Part shown: positions 15,187 to 23,439 of the stretch, piece by piece
Position numbering within the stretch: the stretch's first letter is position 1
How the letters are laid out: the number at the start of each line of letters is the position of its first letter
Origin: JAIQET01 sp035542575
GTDB taxonomy: Bacteria; Acidobacteriota; Terriglobia; Terriglobales; Acidobacteriaceae
Direction of reading: 5' to 3'
Assembly: GCA_035542575.1 (NCBI GenBank)
Contig: DATKLE010000035.1
Span: 1 to 64,000, forward strand
DNA length: 64,000 bases
Made by a program: the position numbers and the translations under genes
Notes under the pieces: model-generated
Told to the model about the DNA's origin: nothing
What the model saw: only the letters and a program-made list of their open reading frames with translations
Databases searched by the model: none

Positions 15187-15732
15187 ATGGCCTGGATTTT
15201 CCTGGGCGTCCTCATCGTCATCGCCTTCCTGCTGATCGGGATGTACAACAGCCTGGTGCAGTTGCGCGTGCGCTGCGACAACGCCTGGTCCGACATCGAT
15301 GTGCAGCTCAAGCGCCGTCACGATCTTATTCCCAACCTGGTGGAAACCGTCAAAGGATACGCCGCCCACGAAAAGGGCACCTTCGAGAACATCGCCAAGT
15401 TCCGCTCCATGGCGATGCAGGCCACCACGCCGGCCGACAAGGCCGCCGCCGAAAATCAGCTGACCGGCGCACTGAAGAGCTTGTTCGCCGTCGCGGAAAA
15501 CTATCCTGAACTGAAGGCTTCGGAGAATTTCATGCAGCTGCAGGGATCGCTGGGTCAGATCGAAGACACGATCCAGAACGCCCGCCGCTACTACAACGCC
15601 GTAGTGCGCGACCTGAATACCAAGATTCAGTCTTTCCCCACCAACATGATTGCCGGCATGTTCGGCTTTCAGCAGCGCCAGTTCTTCGAGGTGGCCGAAG
15701 CTGACCGCGAACCGGTGGCGGTGAAGTTCTAG
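15187..15732 (+). CDS. LemA family protein (copy 1)
   Basis: A 181-aa membrane-anchored helical-bundle protein. One N-terminal membrane helix (AWIFLGVLIVIAFLLIGMYNSL) precedes the LemA signature: CDNAWSDIDVQLKRRHDLIPNLVETVKGYAAHE, then NYPELKASENFMQLQ and RRYYNAVVRDLNTKIQSFPTN. LemA function is unknown; it often sits next to DUF2207/TPM-type or metalloprotease genes and may aid envelope stress handling. Here the DUF2207 gene starts four bases after its stop. A second LemA gene lies 34 kb away. Confidence 0.92.
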   Translation: MAWIFLGVLIVIAFLLIGMYNSLVQLRVRCDNAWSDIDVQLKRRHDLIPNLVETVKGYAAHEKGTFENIAKFRSMAMQATTPADKAAAENQLTGALKSLFAVAENYPELKASENFMQLQGSLGQIEDTIQNARRYYNAVVRDLNTKIQSFPTNMIAGMFGFQQRQFFEVAEADREPVAVKF

Positions 15733-15735
15733 GAG

Positions 15736-17535
15736 ATGAAGCACACTCCACGTCGGCAAGGCTCTAGTGGGGACGGGCGCTCGTGCCCGCCCAGCCGGGC
15801 GCAGCTCATCAGGTCTCTTCTGTTGGCCACTATCGTTGCGTTTAGCGTACCGCTTCCCGCCGTAGCCCGCTCTTGGCGGGTAGCCGACTTCAACGACACC
15901 ATCGCCGTCGCCGCCGATGGCTCCACGGCGGTGCACGAGCGCCTCACACTGGTCTTCATTGGCCAGTTTCAAGGGATTCATCGCACCATCCCCGTAGAAT
16001 ATCCTGGGCCCCGCGGCACCAACTACACCCTCTACCTCACCGTCACCGGCGTGACCGACGGCAACGGCAACAAGCTGCGATACGAGTCCCACACCTCCAA
16101 CGGATACCGCGACCTGAAAATTTTCATCCCCGGCGCGTTTGACACCACCCGCACGGTCGAAATCGACTACAGCCTGCGTAACGCCATCCGCTACTTCGAC
16201 GACCACGACGAGTTCTACTGGAACGTCACCGGCAACGACTGGCCGGTGCCCATTGACCATGCCTCCGCCACGGTCCAGCTCCCCAGCGCCGCCGCGGGCT
16301 CGCTTCGTGCCCAAGCTTTCACCGGCGTCTATGGCTCCCACGAGCGCGAGGCCACCTCTAACGTCAACGGCTCCGACGTCTCCTTCGAGACCACCAATCC
16401 GCTGCCCATGCGCGGCGGCTTGACCATTGACATCTTCATTCCCAAAGGCATCCTCCAAGCCCCCAGCGCCTTCACCAAGGCGGTATGGTTCTTGGGCAGC
16501 AATCCCATCGTGTTTCTGCCTTTCGTTACCTTCGGCGTGATGTTCGTCTTCTGGTGGTACAAGGGACGCGATCCCGACCCCGGTCTCTCCGTCGCTCCCA
16601 TGTATGAGCCCCCGCCCGGCCTTACCCCCGCCGAGGCGGGCACGCTCATTGACGACAAGGTTGACCCGCGCGATATCACCTGCACCCTGGTGGACCTCGC
16701 CGTGCGCGGCTTCGTCAAGATTGAAGAGGTGGACGACAAGGGCCTCGTCTTCCATCACAAGGACTACATTTTTCACCTGCTGAAGCCACGCGAACAGTGG
16801 ACCGGACTCGCACCCCACGAGCGCGTCATGCTGGAGAACGTCTTCTCCGGAGGCTCCCAGACTCGCCTCTCCAGCCTCAAAAATCGCTTCTACACCGCGA
16901 TTCCAGTGATTCGCCAGGACGTCATGTCACAGTTGCGCCAGAAAGGGATGTATTTGCTTGATCCCGATTCCGCCAACGCTTACAGCATCGGTGCCGCAGT
17001 GCTCATCATTGCGCCCTTTGCCATTGCCCAGTTCACCGGATACAAAGACGTGTTCAGCTCCGTCGGCCCGCTGATCGTTTCTGGAATCATCTCCGCCATC
17101 GTCTGGTGGTTGTTCGCCCGGCAGATGAAAGCGCGCACCGTGAAAGGCGGCCGCACTCGCGTTGCCATTCTCGGCTTTCAGGAATTCATGAACCGTGTGG
17201 ACGCCGACCGCCTTAAGCGCATGCCGCCTGACACCTTCGAGAAGTACCTCCCCTTCGCCATGGCGCTGGGCGTGGAGCACGTCTGGGCCCAGAAATTCGC
17301 CGGAATCATTCAGAACCCGCCCACCTGGTACACCTCCCCCGCGGGCTATCCCACGGGCTTCAATCCGATCTTCTTCTCCAACTCCATGCACAGCATGGCC
17401 ACGGACATGCACCAGGTCTTCGTCTCCGCGCCGCGCGCCAGTTCGACGGGTTCAGGCTTCGGCGGCGGAGGCTTCGGCGGTGGGGGAGGCTTCTCCGGCG
17501 GTGGGTTCGGCGGCGGCGGGGGTAGCGCGTTCTAG
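15736..17535 (+). CDS. DUF2207 membrane protein with Gly-rich tail
   Basis: A 599-aa protein. After about 24 residues comes a signal helix (LIRSLLLATIVAFSVPLPAVARS), then the extracytoplasmic DUF2207 beta domain (DGSTAVHERLTLVFIGQFQGIHRTIPVEY), a membrane helix near 252-275, a cytoplasmic part and two further helices around 415-460. It ends in a Gly/Phe/Ser tail (GFGGGGFGG repeats) typical of the family. It follows lemA with TAGGAGATG spacing and is surely co-transcribed. The first 24 codons include a GC-rich palindrome (15771-15792), so the N-terminal extension may be repeat-derived. Confidence 0.88.
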   Translation: MKHTPRRQGSSGDGRSCPPSRAQLIRSLLLATIVAFSVPLPAVARSWRVADFNDTIAVAADGSTAVHERLTLVFIGQFQGIHRTIPVEYPGPRGTNYTLYLTVTGVTDGNGNKLRYESHTSNGYRDLKIFIPGAFDTTRTVEIDYSLRNAIRYFDDHDEFYWNVTGNDWPVPIDHASATVQLPSAAAGSLRAQAFTGVYGSHEREATSNVNGSDVSFETTNPLPMRGGLTIDIFIPKGILQAPSAFTKAVWFLGSNPIVFLPFVTFGVMFVFWWYKGRDPDPGLSVAPMYEPPPGLTPAEAGTLIDDKVDPRDITCTLVDLAVRGFVKIEEVDDKGLVFHHKDYIFHLLKPREQWTGLAPHERVMLENVFSGGSQTRLSSLKNRFYTAIPVIRQDVMSQLRQKGMYLLDPDSANAYSIGAAVLIIAPFAIAQFTGYKDVFSSVGPLIVSGIISAIVWWLFARQMKARTVKGGRTRVAILGFQEFMNRVDADRLKRMPPDTFEKYLPFAMALGVEHVWAQKFAGIIQNPPTWYTSPAGYPTGFNPIFFSNSMHSMATDMHQVFVSAPRASSTGSGFGGGGFGGGGGFSGGGFGGGGGSAF

Positions 17536-17600
17536 GTGGAAAGCCGCCTGTCCCCGTAATCCTGCTAGATTGAGGCGAGTCCGCTGCAGGAAAAGAGCAG

Positions 17601-17978
17601 ATGCTACCCGCTTCCAACTCGTCCACCCTCGCCAGCATTCTTCGGCAGCGCTGTCCGCGATGCCGGCGGGGAAGCATCTTTCACTACTCCGTCTTTCGGG
17701 GGCTGCCGAAGATGTACGAGTGCTGCCCGGTATGCGATCTCAAGTTTGAAAGGGAGGAAGGCTACTTCCTCGGCGCAATGTATATCAGCTACGGGTTGGC
17801 GCTGGGAACGATCGCACTGATCGCGGTGCTGTTGTGGGCGGCGACGGGGTGGCCGATCACGAAAGATAGTATTTGGGCGGTGGTCTTGTTCCTGCCGCTG
17901 GCGCCCTCCGTCTCCTTGCTGTCCCGCGTGCTGTGGCTGTACCTGGATCACGCCATCGACCCCGAGCCGCTGGTCTAG
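17601..17978 (+). CDS. DUF983 membrane protein
   Basis: A 125-aa protein of the DUF983 family. The N-terminus has two zinc-ribbon-like pairs (RQRCPRCRRG and ECCPVCDLKFEREEGYF), followed by two membrane helices (about 62-82 and 88-108). The phrase EREEGYFLGAMYISYG is a strong family marker. Function is unknown. It follows the lemA-DUF2207 pair on the same strand after 65 bases and could share its transcript. Confidence 0.88.
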   Translation: MLPASNSSTLASILRQRCPRCRRGSIFHYSVFRGLPKMYECCPVCDLKFEREEGYFLGAMYISYGLALGTIALIAVLLWAATGWPITKDSIWAVVLFLPLAPSVSLLSRVLWLYLDHAIDPEPLV

Positions 17979-18128
17979 GGTGAGGGCCGCGCTGGGCCTG
18001 TGCTGGGCACTTCCTAAGTTTATGATGGCAAAGGGTTAGATGGGTTGGCGGTCGAACTGGCACACGTTCTCTGATTTGCCAGTTTGATTCTGGGGGAACC
18101 TATTTGCTACCCATGTCACTAAAGTAAT

Positions 18129-18155
18129 CACAGTGCTGACGATAGTTTAACTGTG
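18129..18155 (+). promoter_or_regulatory. Inverted repeat upstream of the PilZ gene
   Basis: CACAGT (18129-18134) and ACTGTG (18150-18155) are separated by 15 bases. TATAAC follows at 18157-18162 and could be a -10 box, although the -35 region is weak. The site may be an operator for the PilZ/LuxR pair 38 bases downstream. No regulator is known. Confidence 0.4.
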
Positions 18156-18199
18156 GTATAACGCGCGGTAGTACTCTGGTCATCGCAGGAGAAAGAGGT

Positions 18200-18577
18200 A
18201 TGGAACTGGCTTTTGCAGGTACAAAAGGCCGGGACCGAGGAGGTCTTGTGTCCGAAGCACGGACGGGGAAGCGATTCCCCCTGGAATTGCCGATCAAGAT
18301 CCATAAGGCGGAACAGAGCGGAGAATCCAGCGGAGTCACGGGCAACCTGAGCGCGGCCGGAGTGTACATCCGGGCCGACGCGGCTCTGGAAGTCGGCTCA
18401 AATGTAGAGTTTGAGATCGCCCTGCCGCCGGAAGTCACCGGGGCCCAGGAAAACGTGATCATTCAGTGCCGCGGCCGGGTGGTGCGCACCGACGAACCGC
18501 CCTCTGGCAGCAGCCCCACGGAGGCCCGCGGCGTGGCCTGCGTGATCGATTCCTACGATTTCGTTCGCCACTCGTAA
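18200..18577 (+). CDS. PilZ-domain protein
   Basis: A 125-aa single-domain protein. EARTGKRFPLELPIKI holds the basic RxxxR-like motif and VTGNLSAAGVYIRAD the (D/N)xSxxG-like motif of the PilZ fold, which in many proteins binds cyclic di-GMP. The C-terminus (VIIQCRGRVVRTDEPP ... GVACVIDSYDFV) completes the beta barrel. It lies 15 bases upstream of a LuxR-type regulator, so both are likely in one operon and may connect second-messenger sensing to transcription; this link is inferred. Confidence 0.85.
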   Translation: MELAFAGTKGRDRGGLVSEARTGKRFPLELPIKIHKAEQSGESSGVTGNLSAAGVYIRADAALEVGSNVEFEIALPPEVTGAQENVIIQCRGRVVRTDEPPSGSSPTEARGVACVIDSYDFVRHS

Positions 18578-18592
18578 CGAGGTGGAAAGGCA

Positions 18593-19273
18593 ATGCTGAA
18601 ACTGATTCTGGCCGACAACCAGGCGATTTTCCGAGCGGGAATTGCCAAAGTTCTGGCAGTGGAAGACGAGATGCGCATCGTAGCCCAGGCGCAGACTCCC
18701 GAGCAGATGTTCATGGCGCTGGATAAGTTCCGGGCCGCCGTGCTGGTAGTGGCGGGAGGTTTCCACTCCGATTTCAACGGCATTCTGCAGGCCGCCAACA
18801 AGGTCAAGACCCGCGTTGTGATTCTGGCCGACACCGGGGAGAGCGCCCAGCGCTACATGGGCGCCGGTGCCCACGGGGTTGTGTACCGCAATGTGACCAG
18901 CGCCTCGCTGGTGGACTGCGTGCGCAAAGTCGCCCGTGGCGATACCTGGGTACAGGACATCGCCGTGCCCAGCGAGCTGACCGAGAACGACATGGTCGGC
19001 CTGCGGGTGCGCGATCGCCTGACCGCCAAAGAACTGCGCATCGTCGCGCTGATTGTGCAGGGCTACAAGAACAAAGAGATTGCTTCGCAGCTAGGGACGA
19101 CCGAGCAGGTCATCAAGAACTACCTGCGCAACGTGTACGACAAGATCGGCGTCTCGGACCGGCTGGAGTTGGCGCTGTTTACCATCCATCACCGCATTCT
19201 GAACGAGGCTGCGGCCGCCACCGCGGCCGCTTCCGCACCTGTAGCCGGCCCGGGCGCCGGAGCGACTTCGTAG
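18593..19273 (+). CDS. LuxR/NarL-family regulator with degenerate receiver
   Basis: A 226-aa protein with an N-terminal receiver-like domain and a C-terminal LuxR helix-turn-helix (about 138-197: RLTAKELRIVALIVQGYKNK ... LGTTEQVIKNYLRNVYDKIGV). The receiver lacks key phosphorylation residues: the acceptor Asp position is A54 (LVVAGG), the switch Ser/Thr is A79 and the conserved Lys is R99; only D8 of the acidic pair remains. It probably works without phosphotransfer. An Ala-rich tail ends the protein. A strong terminator follows, closing the PilZ-regulator operon. Confidence 0.88.
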   Translation: MLKLILADNQAIFRAGIAKVLAVEDEMRIVAQAQTPEQMFMALDKFRAAVLVVAGGFHSDFNGILQAANKVKTRVVILADTGESAQRYMGAGAHGVVYRNVTSASLVDCVRKVARGDTWVQDIAVPSELTENDMVGLRVRDRLTAKELRIVALIVQGYKNKEIASQLGTTEQVIKNYLRNVYDKIGVSDRLELALFTIHHRILNEAAAATAAASAPVAGPGAGATS

Positions 19274-19292
19274 CTGTTTTCTTCTTGGAAAG

Positions 19293-19317
19293 GCCGCCCC
19301 ACACGGGCGGCTTTTTT
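19293..19317 (+). terminator. Rho-independent terminator
   Basis: GCCGCCC (19293-19299) and GGGCGGC (19305-19311) flank CACAC, followed by TTTTTT. It ends the PilZ/regulator transcript 20 bases past the stop and lies 37 bases before the trmO start. Confidence 0.92.
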
Positions 19318-19353
19318 GTTGGCTTTCCCTTACAATCGAGGGGCGACTCTCTC

Positions 19354-19809
19354 ATGTTCACCCCGCGTCCCATCGGCTTCGTAACCAGTCCCTACAAGAG
19401 CACCGCAGATGTTCCCAAAGGCCTGGGCGCCAAGCATGAGGCCGAAGGCAGGCTCAATATCCTGCCGGAGTTTGAGCAGGGGCTCACCGACATTGAGGGA
19501 ATTTCTCATCTGTTCGTGATCTGGGAATTTGATCGCTCACAGGGATTCGCATTGGTGGGGACACCGCCCTGCGATGACCGGCCGCACGGAGTGTTTGCGA
19601 CGCGGTCTCCTTACCGGCCCAACCCCATTGGCCTGACCGTTGTCGAACTACTTCGGCGAGAGGGTTCTGTGCTGCACGTGCGCGGCGTGGACATGCTGGA
19701 CGGCACGCCGATTCTCGATATCAAGCCGTATCTCTCCAGCGTTCCGGCGGAGAAGGTGCGGACGGGGTGGCTGGCGGAGGTGGAGGCGCGGAAGAAGGTG
19801 GGAGGATAA
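19354..19809 (+). CDS. trmO: tRNA (N6-threonylcarbamoyladenosine37-N6)-methyltransferase TrmO
   Basis: TrmO (TsaA/YaeB family) uses SAM to methylate t6A at position 37 of certain tRNAs. The 151-aa frame shows RPIGFVTSPYKSTADVPKG at the N-terminus, the family signature DDRPHGVFATRSPYRPNPIGLTVVEL in the middle and MLDGTPILDIKPYL near the end. It covers the catalytic domain; the longer C-terminal domain of E. coli TrmO is missing, as in many bacteria. An upstream in-frame ATG at 19285 lies across the terminator and is rejected as start. Confidence 0.88.
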   Translation: MFTPRPIGFVTSPYKSTADVPKGLGAKHEAEGRLNILPEFEQGLTDIEGISHLFVIWEFDRSQGFALVGTPPCDDRPHGVFATRSPYRPNPIGLTVVELLRREGSVLHVRGVDMLDGTPILDIKPYLSSVPAEKVRTGWLAEVEARKKVGG

Positions 19810-19828
19810 GCGCTCGCCGGGAGGAAAA

Positions 19829-19890
19829 CGCGAGGTCCCTCGACTCGCGCTTCTTCGCTACGCTCAGGCGCGCTTCGCTCGGGATGACAG
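19829..19890. repeat. Dispersed intergenic repeat, variant copy
   Basis: CGCGAGGTCCCTCGACTCGC through TTCGCTCGGGATGACAG resembles the right arm of the window's GGCGTCATCC family in inverted form. It lies between convergent trmO and pruA. Confidence 0.5.
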
Positions 19891-19902
19891 ATGTTAAGAA
19901 AC

Positions 19903-19927
19903 AGGGACAGCCGAGGCGGCTGTCCCT
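19903..19927. terminator. Possible bidirectional hairpin between trmO and pruA
   Basis: AGGGACAGCCG and CGGCTGTCCCT pair perfectly (11 bp) around a 3-base loop. It lacks a T-tract but sits between convergent stops, where it could slow both polymerases. Confidence 0.4.
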
Positions 19928-19945
19928 ACGTGGTTCGCGCCTAAC

Positions 19946-21541
19946 CTACGTGATCTTTTCGCCCACCGATTTCGCCTGGGTGAACAGGTAAAGATAGTCC
20001 GGGCCTCCGGACTTGGAGTCGGTGCCAGACATGTTGAAGCCTCCGAAGGGATGGGCTCCGACGATGGCTCCCGTGCACTTGCGGTTGATGTAGAGGTTGC
20101 CGACGTGGAAGTCGCGCATCGCGCGCTCGATCTTCTCCCGCGACTTGGTGTACACCGCGCCGGTCAGGCCGAATTCAGTGTCGTTGGCGATCTCCAGCGC
20201 GTGATCGTAATTCTTCGCTTTGATCACCACCAGCACCGGGCCGAAGATCTCTTCTTGCTCCAGCTTCGACTTGGGCGGAATGTCGGCAATCACCGTGGGC
20301 TGGATGTAGAACCCGCTTCCCGCCTTGGTGTCGCGAGCTCCGCCAGTAATCAACCGGCCGTCTTTCTTGCCCTGCTCGATGTAGGCGAGAATGTCCTTCA
20401 TCGAGCCTTCGTTGATAACCGCGCCCATGTTGGTGTTCTCCGCCGGATCGCCGACGGTGATCTTCTCCACCCGCGCCTTGAGCTTCTCCAGGAACTTGTC
20501 GTAGATGCGCTCGTCAATGATGGCGCGCGAGCAGGCGGAGCACTTCTGGCCCTGGAAGCCGAAGGCCGAGCCAGCCACGCCCTCCACGGCGGAGTCAACA
20601 TCAGCATCGGCGTCGACGATGATGGCGTCTTTTCCGCCCATTTCAAGGACGGTGCGCTTGATCCAGACCTGGCCTTCGGGCTTGTCGGCCGCAACCTTGT
20701 TAATGCGCAGCCCCACCTCGCGCGATCCGGTGAAGGCGATGTAGCGGGTTTTGGGGTGCGCGACCACGGCGTCGCCGAAACTGGCGCCGGCGCCCGGGCA
20801 GAAGTTCACCACGCCCTCGGGCATGCCGGCTTCTTCCAGAAGTTCGAAGAATTTCGCGGCGATGGTGGGCGAGTCGCTCGACGGCTTCAGGATGACAGTG
20901 TTGCCGGCGACGATCGAAGCCAGGGTCATTCCGGCCATGATGGCGCCGGGGAAGTTCCACGGTGGAATCACTGCGCCCACGCCCAGCGGGATATAGAAGA
21001 GGTGGTCGCGCTCGCCGGGCAGTTGCACCGGAGTTTCAACCTTGGAAAGCCGCAGCATCTCCCGGCTGTAGAACTCGCAAAAGTCAATGGTCTCGGCGAT
21101 GTCGCCATCGGCTTCCGCCCAGTTCTTACTGACTTCGAACACCAGCCACGCCATGAATTCAAACTTGCGCTCGCGCAGCAGGTCGCCCACGCGGAACAGC
21201 AGGGCGGCGCGCTCCTCGGCGGAGGTGCGGCGCCAGCTTTCGAAGGCCTTCAAAGCGGCCTGTATGGCGGGCTCCACCTGCTCCTTGCCGGCCTTCTGGT
21301 GCAGGCCTACCAGTTGTGAGGGATTGGCAGGGTTGATCGACTTGAGCTTATCGGTAGTCTTGACGCGCCTGCCGCCAATGACCAGGTCGTACTCGCGGCC
21401 CAGCTGGCCGCGAACTTTTTCGATGGCGGCACGCATCTTGCGCGCGTTTTCTTCCTTGCCGAAATCCACGTAGGGCTCGTTTACGAACGGCCCTTCATGC
21501 AGGCGAACGCGGGGGTGAGTAGGGGCTTCAACGGTTGCCAT
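19946..21541 (-). CDS. pruA: L-glutamate gamma-semialdehyde (1-pyrroline-5-carboxylate) dehydrogenase
   Basis: Oxidises glutamate semialdehyde/P5C to glutamate with NAD+, the second step of proline breakdown. The 531-aa chain matches RocA/PruA-type ALDHs: IPPWNFPGAI (192-201), ILKPSSDSP (217-225), FTGSREVGLRI (270-280), the general base E300 in VLEMGGKDAI, and the nucleophile C334 in GFQGQKCSACS. HPFGGFNMSGTDSKSGG near the end is typical of P5C dehydrogenases. No proline dehydrogenase gene is beside it in this window. The tryptophanase gene lies upstream on the same strand after about 200 bases. Confidence 0.92.
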   Translation of the reverse strand: MATVEAPTHPRVRLHEGPFVNEPYVDFGKEENARKMRAAIEKVRGQLGREYDLVIGGRRVKTTDKLKSINPANPSQLVGLHQKAGKEQVEPAIQAALKAFESWRRTSAEERAALLFRVGDLLRERKFEFMAWLVFEVSKNWAEADGDIAETIDFCEFYSREMLRLSKVETPVQLPGERDHLFYIPLGVGAVIPPWNFPGAIMAGMTLASIVAGNTVILKPSSDSPTIAAKFFELLEEAGMPEGVVNFCPGAGASFGDAVVAHPKTRYIAFTGSREVGLRINKVAADKPEGQVWIKRTVLEMGGKDAIIVDADADVDSAVEGVAGSAFGFQGQKCSACSRAIIDERIYDKFLEKLKARVEKITVGDPAENTNMGAVINEGSMKDILAYIEQGKKDGRLITGGARDTKAGSGFYIQPTVIADIPPKSKLEQEEIFGPVLVVIKAKNYDHALEIANDTEFGLTGAVYTKSREKIERAMRDFHVGNLYINRKCTGAIVGAHPFGGFNMSGTDSKSGGPDYLYLFTQAKSVGEKIT

Positions 21542-21715
21542 AAATGCACCTCAGAGAAAAATATGGATGCTACGGCGGACGGAACGAAAACACATAATTG
21601 TAGCACTGGAAATAGCAGCAAATCGCAGGCGCCGGGAATGTCACCGGACGCTGTGAGCCACGTACTTTGCAGGGAGGGCGTTGTTCCAGGCGGTTGCGGG
21701 AGTTGAGCCACTCCA

Positions 21716-21757
21716 CGCGAGATCCCTCCCCGGCTGAAGCCGGTTCAGGATGACGCC
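21716..21757. repeat. Dispersed intergenic repeat, half copy
   Basis: CGCGAGATCCCTCCCCGGCT followed by GAAGCCGGTTCAGGATGACGCC is the right arm of the GGCGTCATCC family. Its last bases run into the tryptophanase stop region. Confidence 0.6.
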
Positions 21758-23127
21758 AACGGAGGGCTAACCGCCGCCTCCACCGGCTCCAGCCTGGCCG
21801 TGAAGTGCCGCAGGAACGGCGCCTCGTACGCCAAGGTCAGTCCCTGCAGCTCGTCCCGCTTCTTCCAAACTTCCAGAATGACTTCCACTACGTAGTCAAT
21901 GTGACTCTGCGTGTACACGCGGCGCGGAATGGCCAGACGCACCAGGTCCATCTTGGCAGCGGCTCCGAACATCAGCGTGCCGATCTCGACGGAGCGGATG
22001 CCGCCTTCGAGGTAAAGCTCGGCCGCTAATGCCACACCGGGGAACTGCTCGGACGGGATGTGCGGCAGAAAGGCGCGGGCGTCGAGATAGATGGCGTGCC
22101 CGCCCGGCGGCTGCACGATCGGTACTCCCTGCGAGGCAATGTGGTTGCCGAGATAGGCCGTTGAGTGGATGCGGTAGCGGAGGTAGTCCTCGTGCAATGC
22201 CTCCTGCACGCCCACGGCGACCGCCTCCAGATCACGCCCCGCAAGACCTCCGTAGGTGGGATAGCCTTCGGTGAGAATCAGCAGGTTCTTCTCCTGCTGG
22301 GCGAGGGTTTCGTCGTTCGTACACAGAAAACCCCCAATGTTGGCCAGGCCATCTTTCTTGGCGGACATGGTGCAGCCGTCACCGTAACTGAACATCTCCT
22401 GCGCGATCTGCTTGGGGGATTTGTCGCCATAGCCGGGTTCGCGCAACTTGATGAAGTAGGCGTTCTCCGCGAAGCGGCAGGCGTCGAAGTAGAGCGGGAT
22501 GCGGTGCTTGCGGCAAACCGCGCTGACCGCGCGCACGTTTGCCATGGAAACGGGCTGGCCGCCGCCGGAATTGTTGGTCACGGTGAGCATGACCAGCGGA
22601 ATGCGTTCGTGGCCCACGCGCTTGATCAACGTTTCAAGCGCCTCGACTTCCATGTTGCCCTTGAAGGGATGTACTGTGCTCGGGTGTTTGCCTTCCTCGA
22701 TGACTAGGTCCACCGCCTCGGCTCCGACGAATTCGACATTGGCGCGGGTGGTGTCGAAATGGGTGTTGTTGGGAACGACGTCGCCCTTCTTGCACATTAC
22801 GCTGAACAGGATGCGCTCGGCGGCGCGGCCCTGGTGCGTGGGAATGACGTGACGGTAGCCGAAGATGTCCTGGACGGAGTCGCGGAAGCGGTCAAAGCTC
22901 CGGCTGCCGGCATAACTCTCGTCACCTTCCATGATCGCGGCCCACTGGTGAGTGGACATGGCGCCGGTGCCGGAGTCGGTCAACAGGTCAATCAGCACAT
23001 CCTCCGCGGGCAGCAGAAACAGGTTGTAGTGCGCTGCCCGCAACAGTTGTTCGCGCTCCTCGCGGGTGGTCCAGCGAATGGGTTCGACGCTCTTGATGCG
23101 GAACGGCTCGATGATGGTGCGGGCCAT
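21745..23127 (-). CDS. tnaA: Tryptophanase (beta-eliminating lyase)
   Basis: PLP enzyme that splits tryptophan to indole, pyruvate and ammonia. The 460-aa chain has the family features EPFRIKSVEP, DLLTDSGTGAMS, IPTHQGRAAE, FDACRFAENAYFIK and the PLP lysine in MSAKKDG (257/258). The sequence backbone is close to tyrosine phenol-lyase, but two specificity positions look like tryptophanase: Asp at about 125 (FDTTR; Thr124 in phenol-lyase) and Ile at about 382 (SVEIGT; Arg381 in phenol-lyase). I chose MARTIIEPF as start; the ATG 21 codons upstream adds non-conserved residues. No tnaC leader or tnaB is seen. Confidence 0.85.
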   Translation of the reverse strand: MARTIIEPFRIKSVEPIRWTTREEREQLLRAAHYNLFLLPAEDVLIDLLTDSGTGAMSTHQWAAIMEGDESYAGSRSFDRFRDSVQDIFGYRHVIPTHQGRAAERILFSVMCKKGDVVPNNTHFDTTRANVEFVGAEAVDLVIEEGKHPSTVHPFKGNMEVEALETLIKRVGHERIPLVMLTVTNNSGGGQPVSMANVRAVSAVCRKHRIPLYFDACRFAENAYFIKLREPGYGDKSPKQIAQEMFSYGDGCTMSAKKDGLANIGGFLCTNDETLAQQEKNLLILTEGYPTYGGLAGRDLEAVAVGVQEALHEDYLRYRIHSTAYLGNHIASQGVPIVQPPGGHAIYLDARAFLPHIPSEQFPGVALAAELYLEGGIRSVEIGTLMFGAAAKMDLVRLAIPRRVYTQSHIDYVVEVILEVWKKRDELQGLTLAYEAPFLRHFTARLEPVEAAVSPPLASS

Positions 23128-23291
23128 GGGCAGTATTCTCCTGTTACAGGACACACCCACGGGCGCACACCTGTCTGTGACGGGGATCATAGGAGGGAGT
23201 GATGATGGCCGGGTGGTGGCTGCACGCGGGATCCCTCGGAGTTTAACGCTCCTTCAGGAGGAAGCCCTCAGCCAGGAGGCTTTTTAGCGCG

Positions 23292-23417
23292 GGCGTCATC
23301 CTGAGCGCGAAGCGCGAACGATCTTGCGCGCAGTGGAACCAGCTCGGCCACCAAGGCATTGCCGCCCCGCGCAAGATCCCTCACCCGGCCGAACTGCGCC
23401 GGGTTCGGGATGACGCC
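23292..23417. repeat. Dispersed palindromic intergenic repeat, full copy
   Basis: GGCGTCATCCTGAGCGCGAA ... GATCTTGCGCG, a spacer of about 40 bases, then GCGCAAGATCCCTCACCCGG ... TTCGGGATGACGCC. The arms are inverted copies. It occupies much of the 312-base gap between tnaA and the polysaccharide enzyme; the rest of that gap holds the tnaA leader and small hairpins (23240-23286) and no gene that I can see. Confidence 0.75.
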
Positions 23418-23439
23418 TTGGGATTAGAAATATGGGGGG

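Noticed and set aside
15061..16818. 585-aa minus-strand frame across lemA and DUF2207
   Set aside because: Antisense to two clear families; Gly/Val/His-rich shadow of GC-rich coding DNA.
20051..21319. 422-aa plus-strand frame opposite pruA
   Set aside because: Shadow of the dehydrogenase gene, whose active-site motifs are all present on the minus strand.
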